Assembly: GCA_946479615.1 (NCBI GenBank)
Contig: CAMLGR010000038.1
Coordinates: 1-32,446, forward strand
Length of the DNA stretch: 32,446 nucleotides
Direction of reading: 5' to 3'
Origin: an uncultured Bacteroidota bacterium
GTDB taxonomy: Bacteria; Bacteroidota; Bacteroidia; Chitinophagales; Chitinophagaceae
The notes under the pieces were generated by a model. That model had not been told where the DNA came from. It saw nothing but the letters and a program-made list of their open reading frames with translations, and made no database searches. Position numbers and translations under genes: made by a program. Positions 7,364 to 14,790 of the stretch are shown here, piece after piece. Numbering within the stretch: position 1 is the stretch's first letter; every line of letters starts with the position of its first letter.

Positions 7364-8539
7364 ATGAGAAAAATCCATTGGGGGATAACCGTGATGCTTG
7401 GACTTGTTTCAATCGCTTTGGTATATTCCTGTAAAAAAAATGAACAAGGAAAAACAGTGCAGCAGGACATGACAAAGAAAATAGATGCCTGGTTAAATAA
7501 GCAGAAGCAGCTAAATGGTGGAGTAGATTCCGGGAAAATTTCTGCGCTTGCCGGTGCATTGAATTATGACCGGTTAACGCAGGAGACTACTAACAAGGAT
7601 AAACAGTTTATCCGTATCCCGGTAAAGCAGGATTTCAGCATCGGTAATGGAAAGAATGATAAAAGCGAGGCGGTCTTATTACTGAAGACTGATGGGAAAG
7701 GCACGATCAGTAAAGGATATATTGTACAATACATTCCCGGCGAAAATGAAGATCCCGTAATGCCTGCAGGCTGCTTCACCAGGATTTACCATAGCCGGGA
7801 ACCAGGGGCCAATGGCTGTTTTTTATTTATGGAGCTTAATCAGAAGCCATCTTTTGAATTACTATATAATAAAGGAAAGATGGTGGGATATAGCAAGGCA
7901 GAGCCCAGGCCACGGGCCACACAGGTCGATAAACTTCCCAGGGATCCGATCAGTCCCGCCCCGGTTTGTACGGATTGGTACTGGGTTACTACTACGCTTT
8001 TTGCAGATGGTCATACAGAAACCAATTCTGTTTTTGCTTTTACTACCTGTGTGGCTGCTCCCGGTGCCGGTGGCGCTGTACAAAATCCTGAATGTTGTTT
8101 GCCGGATGGGGATATTAATGTGAACGTCACCATTGGCCCGGGTGATCAGCACCAGAATTGTGGAATGGCAAGTGTTGACCCTTCAACCGGCCGGTTAACA
8201 AGAACTTGTATGGTGGACTGGGTGTTTAGTAAAAATCATTTAGTGCTTTGGAACTGGAATTATAGAAGCTACGAATCTTCAAAAGTTGAACTGGTGGCTG
8301 GTAAATGGAAATTTATCCCGGGCAGTATTGCCCATGTAAGTGTAAGCATGGAAGGCAGTATTGCACCCTGTGTAGTGTTTACCTGTAGTATTACCAGTGC
8401 TATCGGTTCAGTTAATGCGGATCGTACACAGGCTGCCATGGACATGACGGCGCAAACTACTTTTAATACGAACTGCTTGTCTATTAGTCAGCCAAGGGGA
8501 GATAATTATATGGTTCGCACCTTTTGGTATGCTTCATAA
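7364..8539 (+). CDS. Cysteine-rich lipoprotein of unknown function
   Basis: 391 residues. It begins with a lipoprotein signal: MRKIHWGITVMLG, a hydrophobic stretch, then a lipobox ending YSCKK, typical of Bacteroidota lipoproteins. The mature part has about eleven further Cys, including a CC pair in PECCLPDGD and others in NQNC-, RTCM- and FTCS-type contexts, which suggests disulfide bonding outside the cytoplasm. A Pro-rich link (DPISPAPVCTDWYWVTTT) separates an N-terminal half from a beta-rich C-terminal half. No known domain is recognised. A 13-bp hairpin follows its stop, and another exported protein of unknown function starts 66 bases on, on the same strand. Confidence 0.75.
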   Translation: MRKIHWGITVMLGLVSIALVYSCKKNEQGKTVQQDMTKKIDAWLNKQKQLNGGVDSGKISALAGALNYDRLTQETTNKDKQFIRIPVKQDFSIGNGKNDKSEAVLLLKTDGKGTISKGYIVQYIPGENEDPVMPAGCFTRIYHSREPGANGCFLFMELNQKPSFELLYNKGKMVGYSKAEPRPRATQVDKLPRDPISPAPVCTDWYWVTTTLFADGHTETNSVFAFTTCVAAPGAGGAVQNPECCLPDGDINVNVTIGPGDQHQNCGMASVDPSTGRLTRTCMVDWVFSKNHLVLWNWNYRSYESSKVELVAGKWKFIPGSIAHVSVSMEGSIAPCVVFTCSITSAIGSVNADRTQAAMDMTAQTTFNTNCLSISQPRGDNYMVRTFWYAS

Positions 8540-8546
8540 TGGTTGA

Positions 8547-8581
8547 ATAGTTTGCCTGTTTCAGTAGGACAGGCAAACTAT
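8547..8581 (+). terminator. Hairpin after the Cys-rich lipoprotein gene
   Basis: Perfect 13-bp stem ATAGTTTGCCTGT / ACAGGCAAACTAT with a 9-base loop, eight bases after the lipoprotein stop codon. No clean T-tract follows, so it may be an mRNA-stabilising or attenuating hairpin rather than a full terminator. Confidence 0.6.
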
Positions 8582-8605
8582 CCTGCTAAATTATAATACT
8601 ATAAT

Positions 8606-9331
8606 ATGAACACAACAATAGTTGGTTTGGTCCTTGTAATTTTCTTTTTTACGTTCAGTGCAAAAGGATGTGATTACAAGGCAGGTAAAGGGATCAGGGC
8701 AATTCGTCTTAACTATCAAATGCCGCTAGGAAACTGGACAACTGCTTTGGCGGATAGAAATGATAGTTATACTGTTTATTATAAGGAAAGAATGATAATG
8801 TATAGATTTCCGTTCATTTATGATTCGATTGTAAACGGGAAGCTTGTGATGGAAGAAAACAGGTTTAATTATTTTGTCTTTGACCGTGATAGTGGCTATG
8901 GCAGATTATATGATCCCCAAAGACCGGATATCTCCGGGCAGCGGCTGGGCATTGATTCTGTACTACCCGGAAAGACATTTGAATCGTTGCTGTTTGACAC
9001 TCTCGCAGCGATCGGAACCGATAGTTTGTATACAAGTCCTGATGGTGATCTTGTCAGGGTCTATTCGATGGACGGGCGGGGAAGTACAATTATTAAATAT
9101 AAAATTTACCTGTACTATTCCGATAAATTAGAAGGTATTCCTGAGACATTTTCGAAAAAAATGGATAATGAGAAAGGCCGGAAACTTTATAAAATAAGAG
9201 GAATACCTGACCGGCCTTATCTGCCCGGGTATCCTGTCCATGAAATTGTATATAAAATGGAAGCAGTGGAAGTGGAAGAAAAGGAATTGGTAGCTGATTA
9301 TTTTGCTGTTTACCGGGGTGGGAAAAAATAA
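8606..9331 (+). CDS. Exported protein of unknown function
   Basis: 241 residues. The N terminus is a hydrophobic signal (TTIVGLVLVIFFFTFSAKGC) whose final Cys could be a lipidation site, although the lipobox is poor (AKGC). The rest is mixed alpha/beta, rich in Tyr and Asp, with the string FVFDRDSGYGRLYDP; no domain recognised. It follows the Cys-rich lipoprotein with only a hairpin between, so the two may be expressed together with attenuation. The direct-repeat cluster begins within 20 bases of its stop. Confidence 0.65.
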   Translation: MNTTIVGLVLVIFFFTFSAKGCDYKAGKGIRAIRLNYQMPLGNWTTALADRNDSYTVYYKERMIMYRFPFIYDSIVNGKLVMEENRFNYFVFDRDSGYGRLYDPQRPDISGQRLGIDSVLPGKTFESLLFDTLAAIGTDSLYTSPDGDLVRVYSMDGRGSTIIKYKIYLYYSDKLEGIPETFSKKMDNEKGRKLYKIRGIPDRPYLPGYPVHEIVYKMEAVEVEEKELVADYFAVYRGGKK

Positions 9332-9339
9332 CGGAAGGA

Positions 9340-9660
9340 TCTGGCAAAGCCGATGTTCCATCAGGGTCTGGCGAAGCCGGTGTCCCATCGGGGTCTGGCG
9401 AAGCCGACCCTGATGAACCAGAATGTTCCATTGTGTTTTTAGATCGCGGGGTCTGCTGCGCAAGACCCCGCTCGGACATCTGTTGGTGCAAGATCTCGCT
9501 TGGGCGTATGCTCATCCGTTGTCCCATCGGGATCTGGCGAAGTCGTTGTCCCATCAGGGTCTGGCGAAGCCGACCCTGATGAATCAGAATGTTCCATTAT
9601 GTTTTTGGATCGCGGGGTCTGCTGCGCAAGACCCCGCTCGGACTACCGGGATGAGAAAAA
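9340..9660. repeat. Cluster of direct repeats with internal GC-rich hairpins
   Basis: Two 94-base direct repeats (9384-9477 and 9550-9643, offset 166) differ at only four positions. Each ends in an inverted repeat GCGGGGTCT / AGACCCCGC around an 8-base loop. They are preceded by shorter units of about 27 bases containing TCTGGCGAAGCCG (around 9350, 9370, 9394, 9533 and 9560). A partial third copy of the 3' part (GCAAGATCTCGCTTGGGC, 9488-9505) lies between them. No reading frame through the cluster looks like a gene. Its origin is unknown. Confidence 0.85.
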
Positions 9661-9687
9661 TAATGGAAAAGATATTCCTGTGGATTG

Positions 9688-9733
9688 CTGATTAAAATCA
9701 AAAGGCCCATTGTGGCTTTTTGATTTTAATCAG
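9688..9733. terminator. AT-rich hairpin, probable terminator
   Basis: Sixteen-bp perfect stem CTGATTAAAATCAAAA / TTTTGATTTTAATCAG enclosing a short GC core. It lies between the repeat cluster and tRNA-Leu. It is symmetric with A- and T-tracts on both sides, so it may stop transcription from either direction. Confidence 0.6.
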
Positions 9734-9767
9734 TATATACTAAAGAGAGATTTCCATCATAATAGAA

Positions 9768-9790
9768 AAAACCAGTCATTGACTGGTTTT
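9768..9790 (-). terminator. Terminator of tRNA-Leu(TAA)
   Basis: Ten-bp stem AAAACCAGTC / GACTGGTTTT with a 3-base loop. It lies six bases beyond the 3' end of the tRNA gene and is followed by a T-tract on the minus strand. Confidence 0.85.
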
Positions 9791-9796
9791 AGTATG

Positions 9797-9882
9797 TGCC
9801 CCGGAACGGAGTTGAACCGTTACGGCCATTGCTGGCCACAGGATTTTAAGTCCTGCGTGTCTACCAATTCCACCACCAGGGC
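9797..9882 (-). tRNA. tRNA-Leu (anticodon TAA)
   Basis: An 86-base class II tRNA with a long variable arm. The acceptor stem GCCCTGG pairs with CCGGGGC, with A as discriminator. The D arm contains TGGTGGAATTGGTAGACACG, typical of bacterial tRNA-Leu. The anticodon stem CAGGA/TCCTG holds the loop CTTAAAA (anticodon TAA, reads TTA/TTG). The T arm is AACGG-TTCAACT-CCGTT. CCA is not encoded. It is followed by its own terminator. Confidence 0.95.
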
Positions 9883-9950
9883 GGCACTGTAAAATTAACC
9901 CGGTAACCTCTTACCTCAAGTCCGAACCCGGCGGAACGCCGGAAATACCA

Positions 9951-9981
9951 AAAAAAATCCCTCGGCCGGTGGCGAAGGGAT

Positions 9982-9982
<1 letters not shown>
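9951..9982 (-). terminator. Terminator of tRNA-Gly(GCC)
   Basis: AATCCCT at 9956-9962 pairs with AGGGATT at 9976-9982, with additional GC pairing inside. On the minus strand the stem is followed by a T-tract. It starts directly at the CCA end of the tRNA. Confidence 0.75.
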
Positions 9983-10057
<75 letters not shown>

Positions 10058-10117
10058 TTGTAATCTATAAAAAGAACTGAAAACCTGCCTGCCGGACCCG
10101 AATCCTTAACAGGGGTG

Positions 10118-10125
10118 CAAAAATA
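10118..10125 (-). promoter_or_regulatory. Candidate -7 box for tRNA-Gly
   Basis: TATTTTTG on the minus strand matches TAnnTTTG, about 60 bases upstream of the mature tRNA-Gly 5' end. A TTTTG stretch lies upstream at a shorter-than-usual spacing (about 16 bases), so the -33 is doubtful. Confidence 0.35.
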
Positions 10126-10161
10126 GGTATAACACCTTTTTCAAAAAAATTTTTAACCGGA

Positions 10162-10383
10162 TTATTTGTACTTCGGAGTGTACAGTGTGCTTTCCTGTAC
10201 GGTTACTTCAGGCTTGTGAAAGCGCTTGGTGGAAAGCATATAACAACCGCCAAATACCAGTGCCACCATACAAAATACCTGCAGGTAAAATAAAAAAGCC
10301 GATGAAGATACCCAGCTATGGGTGAAGTCCCTGTCCTGTACTTTCTTCAATTCTTCCTGGTATTCCTGTTGCGAAGTAGTCAT
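10162..10383 (-). CDS. Small single-pass membrane protein, unknown function
   Basis: 73 residues: a hydrophilic N terminus (MTTSQQEYQEELKKVQDRDF), one transmembrane helix (about residues 28-50, SAFLFYLQVFCMVALVFGGC) and a short basic tail ending YTPKYK. No known family recognised. It lies 43 bases downstream of the glycosyltransferase gene on the same strand, so the two may share a transcript. Codon use and the clear membrane topology favour a real gene. Confidence 0.6.
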   Translation of the reverse strand: MTTSQQEYQEELKKVQDRDFTHSWVSSSAFLFYLQVFCMVALVFGGCYMLSTKRFHKPEVTVQESTLYTPKYK

Positions 10384-10426
10384 AAGAGATTATTGTGTTG
10401 CAAAAATAAGGTTTCAACTAAATAAA

Positions 10427-11458
10427 TCAACCTGTTTTGCCTATAATTTCAGAAAAGCGGGTTTTCTTCTTTACAAAATACAACCATATAATATTTCGTG
10501 GCAGCCAGCCTGCTAACGTGGTTTTCCGTTCAATGGGGCGGGGGCTTTTGCTACGATGAAACAACCACCAGTAAATAAAAGCCAAATGCGCTCTTATAAT
10601 AGCACCGGCTTCTTTGAAGTGACCGGTAAGCAATGCTTTCCAGAATGCAATACCATCCAGGAAATCCCTGGCCGGCATGATCCATAGATATTGGGGAAAA
10701 GGCAGGTTCTTCGACAACATGATCTTGTTGTTCCTGTAATTGAGAAAGGTCTTCCGTGGGTTTTCTTTATGCAAGGTGCCACCTCCTACATGATATACCA
10801 CCGCAGCAGGACAGGAATAGATTTTATGACCTGCCAGTTGTATCCGCCAGCACAGATCAATCTCTTCCTGGTGAGCAAAAAAATATTCATCAAACCCTTT
10901 CATGTCATGAAATACTTTCGCACGTATGAATAGCGCCGCGCCTGATGCCCAGAATACCGGCTCTGCGGTATCATATTGACCCTGGTCTTCTTCACAGGTA
11001 TCGAACACGCGGCCACGGGCAAAAGGATATCCGTATTTATCCATCCATCCGCCGGCAGCACCGGCATATTCAAATCTTTTTTTATCATGAAAGGAAAGCA
11101 CCTTGGGTTGACAGGCAGCAATGGAAGCATCGCTTTCGAGTAATGCCAGCATGGGTTCCAGCCAGCCCGGTTGTACTTCCACATCCGAATTCAATAACAC
11201 ATAATAATCGGCTTCCACCAATTTCAGCGCTTCATTATAACCCTTGGTAAAACCAAAATTCTCGCTGAGACGGATGATGCGGAACTGCGGGTAATATTGT
11301 TGTAAAAATGCCAGGGAATCATCAGTAGAGGCATTGTCGGCAATGATCACCTGCTGGTTCTGGTAGGTCGATGCTGTTACGGATGGCAGGAATTGTTCCA
11401 GCCATTTTTTTCCGTTCCAGTTCAGGATAACGACAGCAATAAGAGGTGATCCGGGCAA
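10427..11458 (-). CDS. Family 2 glycosyltransferase
   Basis: 343 residues of the GT-A fold. Visible motifs are IAVVILNWNGKKWLEQFLPS at the N terminus, IIADNASTDDS (nucleotide binding), NFGFTKGYNEAL, and YYVLLNSDVEVQPGWLEPML, which carries the metal-binding SDxE form of DxD, then the acceptor region FDEYFFAHQEEIDLCWRIQL. This is the rhamnosyl-transferase-like/WcaE subgroup, usually adding sugars to surface polysaccharide or glycoprotein. A C-terminal hydrophobic patch suggests membrane association. The best-placed start is a TTG at 11458; no in-frame ATG is closer to the conserved beginning. No other polysaccharide genes are adjacent, so it appears to be a lone enzyme. Confidence 0.9.
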   Translation of the reverse strand: MPGSPLIAVVILNWNGKKWLEQFLPSVTASTYQNQQVIIADNASTDDSLAFLQQYYPQFRIIRLSENFGFTKGYNEALKLVEADYYVLLNSDVEVQPGWLEPMLALLESDASIAACQPKVLSFHDKKRFEYAGAAGGWMDKYGYPFARGRVFDTCEEDQGQYDTAEPVFWASGAALFIRAKVFHDMKGFDEYFFAHQEEIDLCWRIQLAGHKIYSCPAAVVYHVGGGTLHKENPRKTFLNYRNNKIMLSKNLPFPQYLWIMPARDFLDGIAFWKALLTGHFKEAGAIIRAHLAFIYWWLFHRSKSPRPIERKTTLAGWLPRNIIWLYFVKKKTRFSEIIGKTG

Positions 11459-11600
11459 TGATAGAATTTTTTCAAAAATAGTTAAGGATTAGTAGAAGTT
11501 ATAGTCTTATTTATAGCGGCTCTATCTGGTATAGATGACTATGAGCCATGAAATTTTGCCGAAAATAATCGACTACCGTTTATAGGGCTTACATTCGAAG

Positions 11601-12791
11601 ATGATTCAACAGATCATTCACTGGCGTACGGGCCTGGCAGCGATCGCGATATTGATCGTTACCGGTACTGTTTTTTATTCCCGTCATGTATCCCGCAAAA
11701 TTGCAAAGGAAGAACGGGCGAGGGTAGTGGCCTTTGGCGAATCGCTGAAGATAAAGGCGCAGAGCGATGATCAGAATGTATTGCTGTTTACCAACCAGAT
11801 CGCTGTTGATAATGATGATATCCCGATCGTGGAAACGGATGAACAAAATAATCCTTCCGGGTTATACGTCAACCTGGATTCTGCCAAAGCAGCCAACGAT
11901 ACGAATTATCTCCGCAAAATGGTAGAGAAGTTCGGCAGCATGAACAAACCAGTGCTGGTGCCGATCAATAGTTCGCCGGTTACATACAACAAATACTATT
12001 ATGGGCAGACGCAATTGCAGAACGAAGTGCGGTATTACCCGTATGTACAATTGCTGATCGTTAGTTTATTCATTATTGTTACCATTATGGCATTGCGGGG
12101 CAGTTACCGTTCGGTGCAAAACCAGGTCTGGGCGGGAATGGCGAAGGAAACGGCGCACCAGTTAGGCACACCGGTTTCTTCACTGGAAGGCTGGCTGGAA
12201 ATGCTGAAAGAAAAACCGGGTAATGAACAACTCACCAAAGAATTGGAGAAAGATGTGAGCCGCTTGCGACTGGTCTCGGATCGTTTTGGAAAGATCGGCA
12301 GTACGCCACAGCTCGAAAAAATAGATATCGTGAACCAGGTGAGTAATATGGTGGATTATATACGCAAGCGGGCGCCGGGAAAAGTCATATTCTCGATCGA
12401 TACGCATGGGGTGGATGCCATACCGGCGATGATCTCGCCGCCGCTGTTCGACTGGGTCATTGAGAACTTATTGAAAAATGCGCTCGATGCGATGGAAGGA
12501 AAAGGGGCTATCCGGGTGGATATAAAGGAAGAAAAAAATAAGGTGGTACTCGATGTGGCCGATACCGGCAAGGGTATTGCGACGCAGAATATTTCAAAAG
12601 TCTTTAAACCCGGGTTTACCACGAAGAAAAGAGGCTGGGGCCTGGGATTGAGTTTATCCAAGCGGATCATTGCCCGTTATCATAAAGGAGAAATATTTGT
12701 CAAGAGCTCCGAGCCGGGCAAGGGAACTACGTTCCGGGTGATACTGAATAAGGAGGCAGAAGGGAAGGGGTTTAAAAGTTTGCTTGTTTAG
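11601..12791 (+). CDS. Sensor histidine kinase, orphan
   Basis: 396 residues. One transmembrane helix near the N terminus (about 11-27) and another at about 148-165 bracket an extracytoplasmic segment of roughly 120 residues. Then come the H box GMAKETAHQLGTPVSSLEG (phospho-acceptor His at residue 186), the N box DWVIENLLKNALDAMEG, the G1 box DVADTGKGI and the F/G2 boxes FKPGFTTKKRGWGLGLSLSK. The AHQLGTP form of the H box is frequent in Bacteroidota kinases. No response regulator gene lies nearby, so it must signal to a partner encoded elsewhere. It is divergent from the glycosyltransferase. A Lys-rich tail ends the protein. Confidence 0.92.
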   Translation: MIQQIIHWRTGLAAIAILIVTGTVFYSRHVSRKIAKEERARVVAFGESLKIKAQSDDQNVLLFTNQIAVDNDDIPIVETDEQNNPSGLYVNLDSAKAANDTNYLRKMVEKFGSMNKPVLVPINSSPVTYNKYYYGQTQLQNEVRYYPYVQLLIVSLFIIVTIMALRGSYRSVQNQVWAGMAKETAHQLGTPVSSLEGWLEMLKEKPGNEQLTKELEKDVSRLRLVSDRFGKIGSTPQLEKIDIVNQVSNMVDYIRKRAPGKVIFSIDTHGVDAIPAMISPPLFDWVIENLLKNALDAMEGKGAIRVDIKEEKNKVVLDVADTGKGIATQNISKVFKPGFTTKKRGWGLGLSLSKRIIARYHKGEIFVKSSEPGKGTTFRVILNKEAEGKGFKSLLV

Positions 12792-12813
12792 GTGGTGTTT
12801 TTGATTTTGTTCT

Positions 12814-12821
12814 TACATTTG
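12814..12821 (+). promoter_or_regulatory. Candidate -7 box for tRNA-Leu(GAG)
   Basis: TACATTTG matches TAnnTTTG exactly, 24 bases before the mature tRNA 5' end. A CCCTTC/GAAGGG hairpin lies between the box and the tRNA. The -33 region is weak. Confidence 0.5.
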
Positions 12822-12844
12822 CATCCCTTCAATGAAGGGGGAAT

Positions 12845-12928
12845 GCCCAGGTGGTGAAATTGGTAGACACGCTACTTTGAGGTGGTAGTGCCTTAACCGG
12901 TGTGCTGGTTCGAATCCAGTCTTGGGCA
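12845..12928 (+). tRNA. tRNA-Leu (anticodon GAG)
   Basis: An 84-base class II tRNA. Acceptor GCCCAGG pairs with CTTGGGC, with one G-T pair and A as discriminator. The D arm is TGGTGAAATTGGTAGACACG. The anticodon stem CTACT/GGTAG holds TTGAGGT (anticodon GAG). There is a long variable arm, and the T arm contains GGTTCGAATCC. CCA is not encoded. The 3' half plus the following terminator is partly duplicated 1048 bases downstream. Confidence 0.95.
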
Positions 12929-12998
12929 CAGGGGACAAAAAGAGAAACAGGAACAGAAACAGAGTGCACTTACTTGTTACTGTTCCTGTTTCTCTTTC
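12915..12998 (+). repeat. Direct repeat copy A (tRNA-Leu 3' end plus terminator)
   Basis: From TCCAGTCTTG in the tRNA T/acceptor arm through the terminator hairpin. A diverged copy lies at 13963-14034. The two together flank the mgtC-family gene. Confidence 0.7.
12941..12995 (+). terminator. Terminator of tRNA-Leu(GAG)
   Basis: Perfect 16-bp stem AGAGAAACAGGAACAG / CTGTTCCTGTTTCTCT with a loop of about 23 bases, starting 13 bases after the tRNA and followed by a T-rich stretch. Confidence 0.75.
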
Positions 12999-13193
12999 TC
13001 GACCCAACTGCTGTCTCACGCCCCTGGTTATAATTGGCAGCTACAATCCATATAATTGCGAGCGGACGGCTTTTTCAAAGCCGGTGTGTAGTCGGAGATA
13101 TAAGCACAACGTTCGAAAAGTTTATTGTTTATGGAACACTACGAGTATAGGGGTCGGCTCGTTGACAATTTCTATCTCTTATTTCAAAGAATA

Positions 13194-13865
13194 TTAATTG
13201 CTCCACGCCACTTCTTTAATTGTTGTATCTAACTGAAGAACGGTTATCATTTTAAGGAGTTCCGCTGTGTTAACGTTTTTAAATCTAACAGAAATAACAA
13301 ATTCAGTACCTGCATTGTCAATATTACAGGTAGCAATTTCCAAATGAGTATTTTCAAATAGATTGCTGATAATAGAGGCAGATCGGACCCGGTCCACTAT
13401 TACGATACGTAGTGTTTTTTGGTGAAACCGGCTGCTAAATCTTTTTTCGAGCGGTTGAAGAATCCATAGAATAACAATAGCAAGCACAGTAGTGATCAAC
13501 GCCGCGAAGTACATTCCACCACCAGTTGCCAGTCCAACAGCCGCGACAGTCCAAAGCCCAGAGGCGGTAGTGAGTCCACGTATTATTCCCTCCCGTAAAA
13601 AAAGGATTGTACCAGCACCAATGAAACCAATTCCGCTAATCACTTGGGCTGCGATCCTGGAAGGGTCCAATACTATGTTTTTAGTTCCTAAAATATCAGC
13701 AAATCCATAAGTAGAGACCATCATTGTAAGTGAAGCGCCAACACAAACAAGCATATGAGTCCTCAAACCGGCGGCCCAGTTTTTCCGTTCCCGTTCCAAA
13801 CCAACTAAACCACCCAAAAAAGCAGCTAGTGATAAACGTAATATTATTTCTGGCCATTGAATCAT
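13194..13865 (-). CDS. MgtC/SapB family membrane protein
   Basis: 223 residues. The N-terminal domain has the MgtC signatures RLSLAAFLGGLVGLERE, GLRTHMLVCVGASL, and SRIAAQVISGIGFIGAGTIL followed by IRGLTTASGLWTVAAVGLA. That makes four to five transmembrane helices. A C-terminal cytoplasmic ACT-like domain of about 80 residues follows. MgtC relatives act in magnesium-limited growth, in membrane potential control and in virulence of some pathogens; transport itself is not established. The gene is on the minus strand between two imperfect copies of a tRNA-Leu 3' end, and its bases look more AT-rich than neighbouring genes, which suggests acquisition by transfer. The neighbours give no functional link. 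Confidence 0.92.
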   Translation of the reverse strand: MIQWPEIILRLSLAAFLGGLVGLERERKNWAAGLRTHMLVCVGASLTMMVSTYGFADILGTKNIVLDPSRIAAQVISGIGFIGAGTILFLREGIIRGLTTASGLWTVAAVGLATGGGMYFAALITTVLAIVILWILQPLEKRFSSRFHQKTLRIVIVDRVRSASIISNLFENTHLEIATCNIDNAGTEFVISVRFKNVNTAELLKMITVLQLDTTIKEVAWSN

Positions 13866-14217
13866 GCCGGGAGATTTGCCACTTCAAAGGTACTGATAGT
13901 TAAGCAGCATGGCAGCATCGAAGATATTCTTTAAGGATTCAATCCAAAAGTTCGAACTGGCTCCAGTCTTGTGTACAGGGGAAAAAAAGAAACAGGAATA
14001 GAGCGCTTTGCCTGTTACTGTTCCTGTTTCTTTTCCTCTTCCTGCTTTTCACTTTACTCTCATAACAATTCTCAATTATAGAATTAAGTATTATTTAGTG
14101 TTATCTTTCAATCGCGAAAGAATTCCATCTTATTGCAACTCCCGGAAGCAATAACGACTGGTTCAAGATTTCGGATAAAAACAGTACAAATCATATACAA
14201 TAAAAAAACAGAACTAT
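13866..14217. other. Intergenic region holding the degenerate tRNA-end copy
   Basis: No gene seen. It contains repeat copy B and its hairpin at 13963-14034, then about 180 bases of AT-rich sequence leading to the reductase gene at 14218. Confidence 0.6.
13963..14034 (+). repeat. Direct repeat copy B, degenerate tRNA-Leu end plus hairpin
   Basis: TCCAGTCTTG, then G/T-ACAGGGGA, an A-tract, AGAAACAGGAA and TGTTACTGTTCCTGTTTCT align with 12915-12998, with one gap of about six bases and scattered changes. It retains its own hairpin (13985-14001 with 14018-14034, one mismatch). A GTTCGAA precedes the copy, but an extra CTGGC disrupts the T arm, so there is no functional tRNA here. Confidence 0.7.
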
Positions 14218-14790
14218 ATGAGAAAAATAATTTCATTTATGCACATATCGCTTGACGGTTTTGTAGCAGGACCAAACGGAGAAATGAATTGGATTAAAGT
14301 GGATGAAGAAATTTTTGATTTTGTCGGTAAGCGGATCAGCGAAGGTGATACGGCATTATATGGGCGGGTAACTTATCAGATGATGGAAAATTACTGGCCT
14401 ACTGCAGCAGACAAACCGAAAGCATCCAGGCACGACATTGAACATTCTAAATGGTATAAAAATGTTCATAAAGTAGTTTTGTCAAAAACAATGAAAGACA
14501 CGAATCTGACCAACACAAAAATTATTAGCGACAACCTAACGGACAGGATAAATGAAATAAAACAGCAGCCGGGTGGAGACATCTTGCTTTTTGGTAGCCC
14601 GACAGCAACACATTCACTTATTCAACTGAATTTAATTGACGGGTATTGGCTATTTGTCAATCCAATTATTCTTGGACGGGGTATTTCATTGTTTGCAGAT
14701 ATCAAAGACAAAATAAAACTACAGCTATTGACTACCCGGCAATTTACTTCCGGGGTAACTGAACTGAATTACTTAGTAGACAAAAAGTAG
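14218..14790 (+). CDS. Dihydrofolate reductase family protein (RibD C-terminal-like)
   Basis: 190 residues: MRKIISFMHISLDGFVAGPN, then GEMNWI, DTALYGRVTYQMMENYWPTA, HKVVLSKT and GGDILLFGSPTATHSLIQLN, followed by LIDGYWLFVNPIILGRGISL. These are the standard motifs of the YyaP/YwjB-type proteins with the RibD C-terminal reductase fold. They are predicted NAD(P)H-dependent reductases related to riboflavin and folate reductases; the physiological substrate is unknown. Length is typical. The gene stands alone, and its AT content is higher than most neighbours, like the mgtC-family gene upstream. It could belong to the same acquired segment. Confidence 0.88.
   Translation: MRKIISFMHISLDGFVAGPNGEMNWIKVDEEIFDFVGKRISEGDTALYGRVTYQMMENYWPTAADKPKASRHDIEHSKWYKNVHKVVLSKTMKDTNLTNTKIISDNLTDRINEIKQQPGGDILLFGSPTATHSLIQLNLIDGYWLFVNPIILGRGISLFADIKDKIKLQLLTTRQFTSGVTELNYLVDKK

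Noticed and set aside
9340..9600. Short repeated TCTGGCGAAGCCG units that could suggest a CRISPR array
   Set aside because: Spacing is irregular, units are adjacent or nested in a longer 94-base repeat, spacers are not unique, and no cas genes are present.
9423..9695. 90-codon open frame across the direct repeats
   Set aside because: The translated repeat reflects the DNA repeat only; similar frames exist in all three frames and the other strand.
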